A DNA stretch of 64,000 bases from Blastochloris sulfoviridis (GCF_008630065.1 NZ_VWPL01000003.1:1-64000); one strand, 5' to 3'. Positions 54,532-63,994 are shown, counted from the first letter of the stretch. Made by a program: numbers and translations. The notes: a model not told the origin generated them from the letters alone.

Positions 54532-55305
54532 TCACCCGCCCCGCTTCACCACCGTCGGGCCGAAGCCCTGCGAGGTCGGCATGATCTCCATGCGGACGAT
54601 GTTGAGGTGCGCCGGCAGCGTCGTGGCCCAGAACACCGTCTCGGCGACATCCTCGGCGGTGATCGGATCGGCGTTGCGGTAGAGGCCGTCCGCGCGCTCG
54701 GCGTCGCCGCGGAAGCGCACCAGCGAGAACTCGGTCTCGGCCAGCCCCGGCTCGATATTGGTGGCCCGCACCCCCGTGCCGGCGAGGTCGGCGCGCAGAT
54801 TCTGCGCCAATAGCCGCACGAATGCCTTGGTGGCCCCGTAGACATTGCCGCCGGGATAGGGGTGATCGCCGGCAATCGAGCCGAGGGTGACGACATGACC
54901 GCGTCCGCGCGACACCATCCCCGGCAGCACCGCGTGCACGGTGGCGGCCAAGCCCAGGCAATTGGTCTCGATCATCTGCTGCCAGTCGTCGAAATCGGTC
55001 TGGTGCGCCGGCTCCAGCCCCAGCGCCAGCCCGGCATTGGCGACGCACACGTCGATGTCGTGGAACGGCGCGGGCAGCCCCGCCACCGCGGCGTGAACCG
55101 CCTTGGCGTCGCGCACGTCGAGCGCGAAGGCATGGCAGCGTTCGCCCAGCTCGGCCTTGAGCGTCTCCAGCCGCCCGGCGCGGCGGCCGCAGGCGACGAT
55201 GCGCGCCCCCGCCGCGGCGAACCGGCGGCTGATCGCCTCGCCGAAGCCGGAGGTGGCGCCGGTGACGAGAACGGTGAAGCGGGACGGATCGAGCATCGCG
55301 TACAT
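54532..55305 (-). CDS. Short-chain dehydrogenase/reductase, YdfG-like
   Basis: A 257-residue classical SDR. Cofactor motif TGATSGFGEAI at about 15-25, NNAG-equivalent VANAGLALG, catalytic Ser in LGSIAGD and YxxxK as YGATKAF. The sequence resembles YdfG-type NADP-dependent 3-hydroxy acid dehydrogenases (serine/allo-threonine); substrate not proven. It is divergent from otsA and not part of the photosynthesis cluster. Start taken at MYAMLDPSRF; MLDPSRF three codons later is equally possible. Confidence 0.85.
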   Translation of the reverse strand: MYAMLDPSRFTVLVTGATSGFGEAISRRFAAAGARIVACGRRAGRLETLKAELGERCHAFALDVRDAKAVHAAVAGLPAPFHDIDVCVANAGLALGLEPAHQTDFDDWQQMIETNCLGLAATVHAVLPGMVSRGRGHVVTLGSIAGDHPYPGGNVYGATKAFVRLLAQNLRADLAGTGVRATNIEPGLAETEFSLVRFRGDAERADGLYRNADPITAEDVAETVFWATTLPAHLNIVRMEIMPTSQGFGPTVVKRGG

Positions 55306-55541
55306 GGTGGCCTGCGCGGGCAATGGGGACGATGGCGCACCATATGCGAGGCCAGCGCATCGGGCGAGGGTCGCCGCACCGGTCCGCCCGCCGGATTTCC
55401 CGCCGGAAGGCCAGCCAAACCCGGCGTTTTCGCAGCGCAATGAACTTTGCCCAAGCTGAAGCGTTGGATGTTGCGCCCGCGAAAGCCCTGGCCGCCGTCC
55501 GTCTGGCCGCCATATTACTGGCAGCCATCCTTGGAGCCTCC

Positions 55542-56945
55542 ATGCGTCTCGTCGTTGTCTCCAACCGGGTGTCGGCGCCGGACAGGGAAGGCAAGATCGG
55601 CGTCGGCGGATTGGCCGTGGCGCTGCGGGCGGCGCTGCGCGAGCGTGGCGGCATCTGGTTCGGCTGGAGCGGCCGGGTCGCCGCGGCGCCAGCCGAGCAT
55701 CCGCAGATCGTGCAGCGCGGCAAGGTGGGCTATGCGGTGGTCGACATCGCCCCGATCGACCGCGACGAGTATTACCTCGGCTTCGCCAACCGCGCCTTGT
55801 GGCCGAACATGCACTACCGGCTCGGGCTCACCCAGTTCTCCCGGGCCGAGTTCTCCGGCTACATGCGCGTCAACCGGCGCTTCGCCCTGGCCTTGGCGGC
55901 GATCATCCAGCCGGACGACCTCGTGTGGGTGCACGACTATCACCTGATCCCGTTCGCGGCCGAGTTGCGCCGGCTCGGCATCACCAACCGCATCGGCTAT
56001 TTCCACCACATTCCCTGGCCGCCGATCGACGTGTTCGGCGCGCTGCCGGGCTCGGACGACCTTCTGGCGGCGCTCAAGGCCTACGACCTCGTCGGCGTGC
56101 AGACCGAGCGCGACGCCGGCAACCTCGCCCGCTCGTTCGCCGAGACTCCGGGCGGCACGCCGGACGCGGCGCCGCGGATCATCGCGCTGCCGATCGGCAT
56201 CGACACCGCGGCGTTCCGCATCGCCGCCCAGCGCGCCGAGAGCAATTCGGTCGTGGCCCGCACCATGTCCGAGCTTGGCGCCCGGCGGCTGGTGATCGGC
56301 GTCGACCGGCTCGACTATTCGAAGGGCATCGTCGAGCGGCTGGAATCCTTCGAGCGGTTCATGATTTCCAATCCCGACCGGCGCGGCAATGTCATGCTGC
56401 TGCAGATCTCGCCGCCCTCGCGCAGCGAGGTGCTCGAATATGAGCAGCTCGGCCGGCAGACCGACGAGACGCTGGGCCGCATCAACTCCACGCTCGGCGA
56501 TCCGAGCTGGATGCCGATCCGCTTCGTCAAGCGGGCCTATACCCACGCGGTGCTGGCCGGGTTGTTCCGCAACGCCGCCGTCGGGCTGGTGACGCCGATG
56601 CGCGACGGCATGAACCTGGTCGCCAAGGAATACGTCGCCGCCCAGCGCCCGGACGACCCCGGCGTGCTGGTGCTGTCGCGCTTCGCTGGCGCCGCCGCGC
56701 AGATGCGCGAGGCGCTGATCGTCAATCCGTTCGACAAGTTCGAGGTCGCCGAGGCCATCAGCACCGCGCTACTGATGCCGAAGGACGAACGCATCGCCCG
56801 CTGGCGGGTTCTGTTTGACGGCCTGTGCCGGCAGGATATTGGTTGGTGGACGCAAAGCTTCGTCGACGCCCTGACCGGCAGCGCCAATGCTGCCGCCCCT
56901 CCCTTTTTGAGCCCCGGCGTCAGCCGGACCGAGACCATCGCATGA
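55542..56945 (+). CDS. otsA: Trehalose-6-phosphate synthase OtsA
   Basis: A 467-residue GT20 glycosyltransferase making trehalose 6-phosphate from UDP-glucose and glucose 6-phosphate. MRLVVVSNRVSAP at the N-terminus, VWVHDYHLIPFAAELRRLG, GVDRLDYSKGIVERLESFE and TPMRDGMNLVAKEYVAAQ are family hallmarks. First gene of a three-gene operon coupled by ATGA overlaps; a longer open frame upstream lacks homology. Confidence 0.95.
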   Translation: MRLVVVSNRVSAPDREGKIGVGGLAVALRAALRERGGIWFGWSGRVAAAPAEHPQIVQRGKVGYAVVDIAPIDRDEYYLGFANRALWPNMHYRLGLTQFSRAEFSGYMRVNRRFALALAAIIQPDDLVWVHDYHLIPFAAELRRLGITNRIGYFHHIPWPPIDVFGALPGSDDLLAALKAYDLVGVQTERDAGNLARSFAETPGGTPDAAPRIIALPIGIDTAAFRIAAQRAESNSVVARTMSELGARRLVIGVDRLDYSKGIVERLESFERFMISNPDRRGNVMLLQISPPSRSEVLEYEQLGRQTDETLGRINSTLGDPSWMPIRFVKRAYTHAVLAGLFRNAAVGLVTPMRDGMNLVAKEYVAAQRPDDPGVLVLSRFAGAAAQMREALIVNPFDKFEVAEAISTALLMPKDERIARWRVLFDGLCRQDIGWWTQSFVDALTGSANAAAPPFLSPGVSRTETIA

Positions 56946-57781
56946 CAGACTCCCTTCAGCCGGACTTGCCGGGCCCCGACGCCGGCAGCCCCGCATCGCA
57001 CCGCTTCGCCCTGTTTCTCGATTTCGACGGCACCCTCGTCGACATCGCCGAGCGGCCGGACGCGGTGGTGCTCGATCCCGCCACGCTCGACGCGCTGGTG
57101 CGGCTGCAGCATCGGCTCGGCGGCGCGCTCGCCATCGTCTCCGGCCGCAACCTCGCGACCCTGGATGCGCTGTTCGCGCCCTTCCGCTTCGATGCCTCGG
57201 GCCTGCACGGCGCCGAGTGCCGCCTCGGCGAGCGGACGCATTTCGAGCATGGCGTGCCGACGCACTTTCGCCGCATGGTCGACGACCTGAAGCACCGGTT
57301 CGGGGCGGACACCGGCCTGCTGGTCGAGGACAAGGGCAAGGCCGTCTCGCTGCACTGGCGCCTGGCGCCCGAGCGCGCCGAGGACGCGCTGGCGGCGATG
57401 ACGGCGATCGTCGCCGATCTCGGCGGCGCCTACCGGCTGCAGCACGGCAAGGCGGTGGCCGAGATCGTGCCGGTGGGCGCCTCCAAGGGCGTGGCGATCT
57501 CCCGCTTTCTGGCCGAGCCGCCCTATCGCGACCGCTGCCCGGTGTTCATCGGCGACGACCTCACCGACGAGCACGGGTTCGAAGTGGTGAACGCCCGCGG
57601 CGGCCTCACCATCCATGTCGGCGCCGGCCCGACGCGGGCGCAGGCCCGCCTCGCCTCGCCGGCCGAGGTGCGCGCCCGCATCGCGCGCTGGGCGGATGGC
57701 GAGCCGATCGGCTTTGTGCCGGCCAAAGTCCCTGCCTCGTCCACCGCTGCAACCGTTCCCACGACCACGGAGCTTCTATGA
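56942..57781 (+). CDS. otsB: Trehalose-6-phosphate phosphatase OtsB
   Basis: A 279-residue HAD-family phosphatase. Motif I FLDFDGTLVDIAE at about 25-37, SGRN motif II, and the GDDLTDEHGFE motif IV confirm OtsB. It dephosphorylates the OtsA product to trehalose, an osmoprotectant. It overlaps both neighbours by 4 nt. Confidence 0.95.
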   Translation: MTDSLQPDLPGPDAGSPASHRFALFLDFDGTLVDIAERPDAVVLDPATLDALVRLQHRLGGALAIVSGRNLATLDALFAPFRFDASGLHGAECRLGERTHFEHGVPTHFRRMVDDLKHRFGADTGLLVEDKGKAVSLHWRLAPERAEDALAAMTAIVADLGGAYRLQHGKAVAEIVPVGASKGVAISRFLAEPPYRDRCPVFIGDDLTDEHGFEVVNARGGLTIHVGAGPTRAQARLASPAEVRARIARWADGEPIGFVPAKVPASSTAATVPTTTELL

Positions 57782-59580
57782 GTTCGCTCGATCTGGCGGT
57801 CATCGGCAACTGCATGGTGGCCGCGCTGATCGATCGCCGCGCCCGCATCGTGTGGTGCTGCTTCCCCCGATTTGACGGCGATCCGATCTTCAACGAGCTG
57901 CTCGACGGCGGCCGCAAGGCCGACGACGCCTGCGGCAGCTTCGCAATGGAGCTGGTCGGCCAAGTATCCTGCCGGCAGCATTATCTCGACAACACCGCCG
58001 TGCTGGTCTCGGTGCTCGAAGACCGCGACGGCAACGCGCTGGAGATCGTCGATTTCGCGCCGCGCTTCACCCATTTCGGCCGCATCCATCGTCCGCCCTC
58101 GCTGATCCGGCGGGTGCAGCCGCTGCGCGGGCGGCCGCATTTGGTGGTGCGGGTGCAGCCGACCTTCGAGTGCGGCGCCCGCAAGCCGGAGATCACCCGC
58201 GGCGCCAACCACATCCGCTATGTCGGCCCGAGCCAGACCGTGCGGCTGACCACCGACGCGCCGGTGTCCTACATCCTCGAACAGCGCCAGTTCGTGATCG
58301 ACCGGCCGATGTCGTTCTTTCTCGGCGCCGACGAACCGCTGCGCTCGAACGCCGATTCGACGGCGCGCGAGTTCCTGGATTCGACCGTCGACCACTGGCG
58401 CGACTGGGTGCGCGCGCTGTCCATCCCCTTCGAATGGCAGGAGGCGGTGATCCGCGCGGCGATCACCCTCAAGCTGTGCAATTTCGAGGAGACCGGCGCC
58501 ATCGTCGCCGCCCTCACCACCTCGATTCCGGAAGCGCCGGGCACCGAGCGCAACTGGGACTACCGCTATTGCTGGCTGCGCGACGCCTATTTCGTCATCA
58601 ACGCCCTGAACCGCCTCGGCCAGACCAGCACCATGGAGGCGTTCGCCACCTACATGACCAATATCGCCGGCGATCTCGGCCAATTGCCGGGCCGGCTCGA
58701 CATGCCGCCTTTGTTCGGCATCACCCGCGAGGTCGAACTCGAAGAGCGTCTCGCCCCGGCGCTGACCGGCTATCGCGGCATGGGGCCGGTGCGCATCGGC
58801 AACGCCGCCTACACGCAGATCCAGAACGACGCCTATGGCGCCCTCGTGCTGGCCGCCGTGCACGCCTTTTTCGACCGGCGGCTGATCCGCAGAGGCGAAA
58901 GCGACCTGTTCGCCGGACTCGAACGGCTGGCCGCCCGCGCGGTGGCGGTGTTCGACGTGCCCGACGCCGGACCGTGGGAGCTGCGCACCAAGGCGTCCGT
59001 CCACACCTTCTCCAGCGTCATGTGCTGGGCGGCGGCCGACCGGCTGGCGCTGATCGCCAACGGCCTGGGGCGGCCGGAGCGGGCGAAGATCTGGCGGACG
59101 GAGGCCGACCGCATGCACGCGGTGATCGCCGACCGCGCCTTCAACCCCACGCGCAATTCGTTCGTCTCGACCTTCGGCGGCGAGGACCTCGACGCCACGC
59201 TGCTGCTGTTGGCCGACCTCGGCTTCGTCAAGCCGGACGACCCGCGGTTCGTGTCCACCGTCGAAGCGGTCGGCGCGGCGCTGCGCCGCGGCAAGCTGTT
59301 CGTGCGCTACGACACCGCCGACGATTTCGGCCACATGCAGACGGGCTTCCTGATCTGCGGCTTCTGGTATGTCGACGCGCTGTGGGCGATCGGCCGGCCC
59401 GAGGAGGCGCGCGAACTGTTCGAGCAGTTGCTCGGCTACCGCAATTCGTTCGGGCTCTTGTCCGAGGACGCCGACTTGGCGACGGGCGAACTGTGGGGAA
59501 ACTTCCCGCAGACCTATTCGATGGTCGGCCTGATCAACAGCGCGGTGCGCCTCAGCCGAAGCTGGGAGGATGCGCTCTGA
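57778..59580 (+). CDS. Glycoside hydrolase family 15 protein
   Basis: A 600-residue GH15 protein (glucoamylase/trehalase family). N-terminal beta domain (SSLDLAVIGNCMVAALIDRR) and catalytic (alpha/alpha)6 barrel with NWDYRYCWLRDAYF near 259-272 and GELWGNFPQTYSMVGLINSA at the end, which includes a catalytic Glu region. No signal peptide, so it acts in the cytoplasm. Its place behind otsAB suggests a trehalase that recycles trehalose, but many such neighbours are annotated only as glucoamylase-like. Confidence 0.88.
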   Translation: MSSLDLAVIGNCMVAALIDRRARIVWCCFPRFDGDPIFNELLDGGRKADDACGSFAMELVGQVSCRQHYLDNTAVLVSVLEDRDGNALEIVDFAPRFTHFGRIHRPPSLIRRVQPLRGRPHLVVRVQPTFECGARKPEITRGANHIRYVGPSQTVRLTTDAPVSYILEQRQFVIDRPMSFFLGADEPLRSNADSTAREFLDSTVDHWRDWVRALSIPFEWQEAVIRAAITLKLCNFEETGAIVAALTTSIPEAPGTERNWDYRYCWLRDAYFVINALNRLGQTSTMEAFATYMTNIAGDLGQLPGRLDMPPLFGITREVELEERLAPALTGYRGMGPVRIGNAAYTQIQNDAYGALVLAAVHAFFDRRLIRRGESDLFAGLERLAARAVAVFDVPDAGPWELRTKASVHTFSSVMCWAAADRLALIANGLGRPERAKIWRTEADRMHAVIADRAFNPTRNSFVSTFGGEDLDATLLLLADLGFVKPDDPRFVSTVEAVGAALRRGKLFVRYDTADDFGHMQTGFLICGFWYVDALWAIGRPEEARELFEQLLGYRNSFGLLSEDADLATGELWGNFPQTYSMVGLINSAVRLSRSWEDAL

Positions 59581-60051
59581 GTGCGGCTCCCGGATGATCC
59601 CTTCGGGATCAACCGGAAACCGTCTCGAACGTCTTGATTGAACGTCTGATACGGTTTCCGGCCGATCAAGCCTTCGAGCCGTATTCCGATCGCCGAAAAT
59701 CCCGTTATCGAGACTCTATTGAAGACCTGGGGTTTTCGGCGAGACCGTTTCCGGCGCCCCGAAAGGGATCAACCGCGGGCCGGGAGCCGCGCTCTCTCCC
59801 TCTCCCCTTGCGGGAGAGGGTGCCGAGCGATCGAAGATCGCGAGGCGGGTGAGGGGTGAATTCTGAAAGGCGCGTCAGGATTTACCCCTCACCCGGCTCG
59901 ACCTCGCTTCGCTCGGTTTCGCCACCCTCTCCCCTTGCGGGAGAGGGAAGGAAGAAGCCGAACCAATCAACCGGAAACCGCATCAAACGTCTGAAAATGG
60001 CGGCACCCTGCGTCGCCCGGGAGATCACGATGCGATCCCCCGGTGGCAGCA
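59581..60051. repeat. Palindromic repeat cluster after the trehalose operon
   Basis: 471 bases without a gene. At 59795-59951 stands copy B of the REP-type inverted repeat (same CCTCTCCCCTTGCGGGAGAG cores as at 54.3 kb). Around it are several copies of ACGGTTTCCGG and its complement (59618-59628, 59652-59661, 59745-59755, 59972), a motif also seen after ppsR (49830). Probably the terminator region of the otsAB-GH15 operon. Confidence 0.75.
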
Positions 60052-60318
60052 TCACTTCAGGTGGGCGGAGATGAACTTGTTCATCTCGAACATCGACACC
60101 TTGTCCTTGCCGAACACCTTCTGCAGCTTGTCGTCGGCGAGGATCTCGCGCTTGTTGGCGGGATTCTGCAGGTTGTTGGACTTGATGTAGTCCCAGATCT
60201 TGCTCACGACCTCGGAGCGGGCCAGCGGACCGGCACCGACCACCGCCGCCAGTTCCGGCGAAGGCTGCATGGGCTTCTGCAGGGCGTTGGGCTTTCCGGT
60301 CTTTGTCGTAGTGGCCAT
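60052..60318 (-). CDS. SWIB-domain protein
   Basis: An 88-residue basic protein consisting almost wholly of a SWIB/MDM2 domain (PSPELAAVVGAGPLARSEVV to KFISAHL), after a short Lys/Thr-rich N-terminus. This domain is known from eukaryotic SWI/SNF and from some bacteria (Chlamydia, Rhizobiales), where its role is unclear; a nucleoid function is often supposed. AGGACACG precedes the ATG. Stands alone on the minus strand. Confidence 0.88.
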   Translation of the reverse strand: MATTTKTGKPNALQKPMQPSPELAAVVGAGPLARSEVVSKIWDYIKSNNLQNPANKREILADDKLQKVFGKDKVSMFEMNKFISAHLK

Positions 60319-60547
60319 CGTGTCCTCCGATTGGTCCTCTTGGCTTCCCGGGCCTGACCACGGCTGGTTCGAGACGAAACCGGCGCGGTCGGGGTTTTCG
60401 AATGATCCGGTTCACGAACGATCGCACAGCGATCCCCGGAAACAGGCGCCCGCGAGCGGACCCGCCTGCGATTCCCGGCACCATAGCGGGTTCCCGCCAG
60501 ATTTGAATGCCGATCGGCGGATTTTCCCGGCCGGCCGAGCCCGAGGT

Positions 60548-61519
60548 CTATCCGCCGGAGCGCGCGATGGCCGAAAGTCCGACGAAGGCCGGATCGGAGT
60601 GCAGCACGACATGCACCGGAATCGCCGCCAGATAGTCGCGAAACCGGCCCTTGGCCTCGAACTGCGCCCGAAACGCCGAGCGCGCCAGATGCTCGACGAT
60701 GCGCGGCGCGATGCCGCCGGCGACGAACACCCCGCCGCGCGCGCCGAACGACAGCGCGAGGTTGCCGGCCACCGTGCCGAGCATGGCGCAGAACGTATCG
60801 AGCGCCGCGCGGCACACCGGGCAGGTGCCGGCCAGCGCCGCCGCAGTGATGTCGGCGGCGCTGCGCGGCGTGTGGGCAGCACCGTCGAGCGTGGCGATGG
60901 CCGCGTGCAGATTGACCAGCCCCGGCCCCGACAGCACGCATTCCGCCGACACGTGGCCGAAGCGCTGGCGCAGGATGGCGATGATGGCGTCGTCGCGCGC
61001 CGAGGTGCCGGGCAGCGTGACGTGGCCGCCTTCGGTGGCGACCGCGACGGCGCCGCCGGCGGCCGGCACCAGGGCCGCGACGCCAAGCCCGGTGCCGGGG
61101 CCGAGCACGGCCATCGGCGCGCCGGCCACCGCCGGCCCGCCGCCGAGCGGGTGCAGATCCGCCGCGGCGAGATCGGGCAGCGCCCAGGCCTGGGCGGCGA
61201 AATCATTGACCAGCCGCACCGCGGCGAAGCCGAAGGTGCGCGCAAGCTCCGCCGAATCGGCGACCCAGTCGGTATTGGTGAAGTCGGCGCGCCCGTCCTC
61301 CACCGGCCCGGCGATCGCCAGCACGGCGCGGCCGATGCGCCGGCCGGCGCCCTCGGCGGCCAGGAAGGCGGCGATCGCCGCCGGCAGGCTCGCATGCTCG
61401 GCCACCGGCAGCCGGACGATGCGGCCGAGCCGGCCGCCCTCATACAGCGCGAACCGGGCATTGGTGCCGCCGAGATCGGCGAGCAGCGTGGCATCGGAAA
61501 CAGCCGGCGCGGTGATCAT
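60548..61519 (-). CDS. glk: Glucokinase
   Basis: A 323-residue Glk-type glucokinase. N-terminal phosphate-1 motif LLADLGGTNARFALYE at about 11-26, catalytic LVNDFAAQAWALPDL, LGPGTGLGVAAL, and the glucose-contacting TEGGHVTLP. The start MITAPAVSDATLLADLGGTN was chosen as it puts the ATP motif at the normal distance; the longer frame upstream is low-complexity. Converting glucose to G6P supports trehalose turnover by the nearby operon. Confidence 0.93.
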   Translation of the reverse strand: MITAPAVSDATLLADLGGTNARFALYEGGRLGRIVRLPVAEHASLPAAIAAFLAAEGAGRRIGRAVLAIAGPVEDGRADFTNTDWVADSAELARTFGFAAVRLVNDFAAQAWALPDLAAADLHPLGGGPAVAGAPMAVLGPGTGLGVAALVPAAGGAVAVATEGGHVTLPGTSARDDAIIAILRQRFGHVSAECVLSGPGLVNLHAAIATLDGAAHTPRSAADITAAALAGTCPVCRAALDTFCAMLGTVAGNLALSFGARGGVFVAGGIAPRIVEHLARSAFRAQFEAKGRFRDYLAAIPVHVVLHSDPAFVGLSAIARSGG

Positions 61520-61842
61520 GCCGACCGCCCTAAGCCAGCGGGCGCGGCGGCGCAAGAGACCCGCCCCGAAGCCGGCGGCCCGGCCCGCGGCGGGCTTGCC
61601 CCTCCCACCGGCACGGCGGCGGCCACAGCGCCCCCTGCAACATTCGGAAATCGGCAGGCTTAACGCGCGTTGTTGCTTAATGCCGCGTGAATGCGGACCC
61701 GCATAAATCACAGCAACGATTCATTAGCTGCAACGATTAAACGACGATTCAATTGTTGTCTTCATTGTTTCGATCGTCGGGCTTGGGAGGCGCGACAGGA
61801 TAGTTCACCGGCAATACCGCCGGTATCCGACGGGAGAGTATC

Positions 61843-62112
61843 ATGGGGCGCTATGAGATCGCCGAATTGGAGACCGCCGCGATCGCCGCCGGGCAGGCAT
61901 CGGGCGACATTTTCTATCGTCTGGGCCTGATGTACTCGACGGGCGGCGCGGTGGATACGGACCGGGTGACCGCCCACAAATGGTTCAATCTCGCAGCCAT
62001 GCGCGGCAATGCCGAAGCGATCCGGCTGCGGCGCGAGCTGGCGGCCGAGATGAGCGACGTCGAGATCGCCACCGCGCTGCGCGCCGCCCGCGAATGGGCC
62101 AAAGGGCGCTGA
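61843..62112 (+). CDS. Small Sel1-repeat-like protein
   Basis: An 89-residue protein with one Sel1/TPR-like helical repeat: FYRLGLMYSTGGAVDTDRVT followed by AHKWFNLAAMRGNAEA. Short single-repeat proteins of this kind are common in Rhizobiales and their function is unknown. GGGAGAGT lies about 10 nt before the ATG. It is preceded by an AT-rich stretch (61660-61790) likely to contain its promoter. Confidence 0.75.
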   Translation: MGRYEIAELETAAIAAGQASGDIFYRLGLMYSTGGAVDTDRVTAHKWFNLAAMRGNAEAIRLRRELAAEMSDVEIATALRAAREWAKGR

Positions 62113-62155
62113 CCGGGACGCGCCGACCAGGACAGGGTGACCTTCGACGGCCAAG

Positions 62156-62254
62156 GCATTTTCCACAAACGTGCGAACCGGTTGTGCGAAAGAGAACGCG
62201 GAAACGCACACATCTGGCGCATCCGATCTGACGCCGTCAGGTCGGATAACGCTC
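62156..62254. repeat. Dispersed two-palindrome repeat, copy 5
   Basis: GCATTTTCCACAAACGTGCG, AACCGGTTGTGCGAAAGAGA, then GCGCATCCGATCTGAC facing GTCAGGTCGGATAACGC. The most diverged copy; lies in the 280-bp spacer before tRNA-Ser. Confidence 0.75.
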
Positions 62255-62391
62255 AAAAGTCCGCCTTCGCACAGGCGCGTGGCCCGGACCGGCAGCGATC
62301 GCGGCGCAGACGCCCGGCACGGTGCCATCGTGCGGGCGGCCTGAACAGCCGGCTTGCCAGCCTCGCCGTCGTCGGGCATAGCTGTGCACGT

Positions 62392-62485
62392 GGAGCTGTG
62401 GCCGAGAGGCTGAAGGCGGCGGTTTGCTAAACCGTTATAGGGTTGTAAAGCCCTATCGAGGGTTCGAATCCCTCCGGCTCCGCCA
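62392..62485 (+). tRNA. tRNA-Ser(GCU)
   Basis: Acceptor arms GGAGCTG (62392-62398) and CGGCTCC (62475-62481), discriminator G and encoded CCA (62483-62485). Anticodon GCT at 62426-62428 in the loop of GGTTT-GCT-AAACC. It has the long variable arm of class II tRNAs (TATAGGG...CCCTATC) and TTCGAATC in the T-loop. The gene is the last core gene before an apparent mobile segment, a frequent integration site. Confidence 0.97.
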
Positions 62486-62552
62486 TTTGCGCAGAAATTC
62501 GCAGAATTGCGAAAAGCTGATAGCAATTATATCGTACTGCCCAGATAGCGCC

Positions 62553-63020
62553 CTAAAATGTCCAGCGCATAGCCCGCATGAAGTCGCCAAGCTTCATGCA
62601 GGGTATGTTGAAATGCTGGCAAATGGCGGGAATGTTGGGCTTGTTGGGGCGTGGGCTTTCCTCAGTCACCACGGTTCCGCCCAGCGCGTGAGCCCGCGCA
62701 ATGATGAAGGGATCGGCAACTGGGGTGCCACGAAGACGCGCTTTCTCGCTGATAATCTGTTGGAAGTGGGGCACCGCAAAGATGCGCGGGAGGAACGAGG
62801 TCTCAGCATCGTCAGGCGTTGCGAAAATCGTCCTGTTACGGTTGCACCAATCAAGCACATGGTTATTTGCGCCGTCGCTGAGTTCTCGTAGCACTTCACG
62901 TGTTGAAGTGATCTCACCAGCGGCAACGGCCGCTTCAAACCGCACCCAGAATGCGGGGAAGACGTCTGGAAGCAGAGGGCTCATCTCCGAAAACGTGTTT
63001 GTGTCGAAGACGTAGATCAT
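62553..63020 (-). CDS. DUF4411 (PIN-like) protein, probable toxin
   Basis: A 155-residue protein resembling DUF4411, a PIN-like nuclease family. It begins with the PIN-type acidic motif YVFDTNTFSEM; a second acidic patch is in GTPVADPFIIARAHALGGTVV with ESPRPNKPNIPAICQHF near the end. DUF4411 genes are commonly paired with an ImmA/IrrE-domain partner, as here (ATGA overlap at 63017-63020), and the pair is classed as toxin-antitoxin-like. Lower GC than the surrounding genes. Confidence 0.82.
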   Translation of the reverse strand: MIYVFDTNTFSEMSPLLPDVFPAFWVRFEAAVAAGEITSTREVLRELSDGANNHVLDWCNRNRTIFATPDDAETSFLPRIFAVPHFQQIISEKARLRGTPVADPFIIARAHALGGTVVTEESPRPNKPNIPAICQHFNIPCMKLGDFMRAMRWTF

Positions 63021-63994
63021 GCGGCGGCGCCCCGCAGCACGAGTTCTTCGAACCGCTCGAAATTGCGCGGCTTCACGCCGATAAGGTCTGCCGCTTCGGC
63101 CTTGGTCAGGAGACGGCGCGAGTAGCGCGACACGACTTCCCGAAGGAACTGCTCGCTAAGATAGGCCCCTTGGGTGTTGTAGTAGCTTCCGCCACCACCT
63201 GCCGTTTCGCGGCGTTGCTCCGCCCACTCGCGGTCCTTTGCGAGGTAGAAATCCATTGTCGCCGCACCGCGCTCGACGAAACGGCGCAGGATCACGCTCC
63301 GGCTCACACGATAGCGCGTAGCCAGTGCGGAAAATTGCTCATCGCTGGCCCGGTCATGCGCGAATGCTGCAGTGGCGGCCGCAAAGTCCACCATGGGCAC
63401 GAGTATTTCCCCCGCCAACGCATTGCTGAAACGCTCGATGGCCCGATCGGGCGGGGGGAGGTCATCAATGCCCCTATCATCGAACCGGCTTATGCCGCTG
63501 CGGTCGCACAGCAAATGCGCTAGCTCGTGCATCAGGCTGAAAACCTGCCGGGTCTTCGTCGTGCTATTGTTGATCAGGATGATCGGGAACTCTGGATGCC
63601 ACAGGCAGAAGCCGGAGAGTTCTCTCTGCTTGAAACTCTCCTTGAAGACATGAACACCGCTGCGCTCGATGGCACGCCGCCACAGTTTCAGGGCGCTGTC
63701 ATCGTCTGGCTGCTGCCTGATGTCCTCAAGGCTGACGCCCAACGCGTGCCGGACGCGCGCAGCCTGCTGCGCAACATTGCCGCGCGGGTCCACCCGCACC
63801 TGTCGCCAGATAGGCTGTGCGACCGGGTTCCGATCTCCATACAGATCGATTAGGGCAAACTGAAAGGCGCGCGCCTTGCGGATCAGCAAGGTCGTATCGC
63901 GCGTAAGATGGGCAAGGTCGGCATCAGGCAGCGATCGGAATTCGGCTCGGGCGCGCGGCTCCTCCGGCGGAACCGGCATAAAGAACAGGGCCAA
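63017..63994 (-). CDS. ImmA/IrrE-family metallopeptidase, 5' end probably beyond the window
   Basis: At least 325 residues. Zinc-peptidase motif HELAHLLCD at about 155-163, followed by AEILVP-type GEILVPMVDF and a C-terminal region ending in RLLTKAEAADLIGVKPRNFE, an HTH-like segment. Proteins of this family usually carry an N-terminal XRE domain; the first Met here is 6 bases from the window end, so the true start is probably outside. It partners the DUF4411 gene and likely acts as its antitoxin or processing regulator. Confidence 0.8.
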   Translation of the reverse strand: MALFFMPVPPEEPRARAEFRSLPDADLAHLTRDTTLLIRKARAFQFALIDLYGDRNPVAQPIWRQVRVDPRGNVAQQAARVRHALGVSLEDIRQQPDDDSALKLWRRAIERSGVHVFKESFKQRELSGFCLWHPEFPIILINNSTTKTRQVFSLMHELAHLLCDRSGISRFDDRGIDDLPPPDRAIERFSNALAGEILVPMVDFAAATAAFAHDRASDEQFSALATRYRVSRSVILRRFVERGAATMDFYLAKDREWAEQRRETAGGGGSYYNTQGAYLSEQFLREVVSRYSRRLLTKAEAADLIGVKPRNFERFEELVLRGAAA

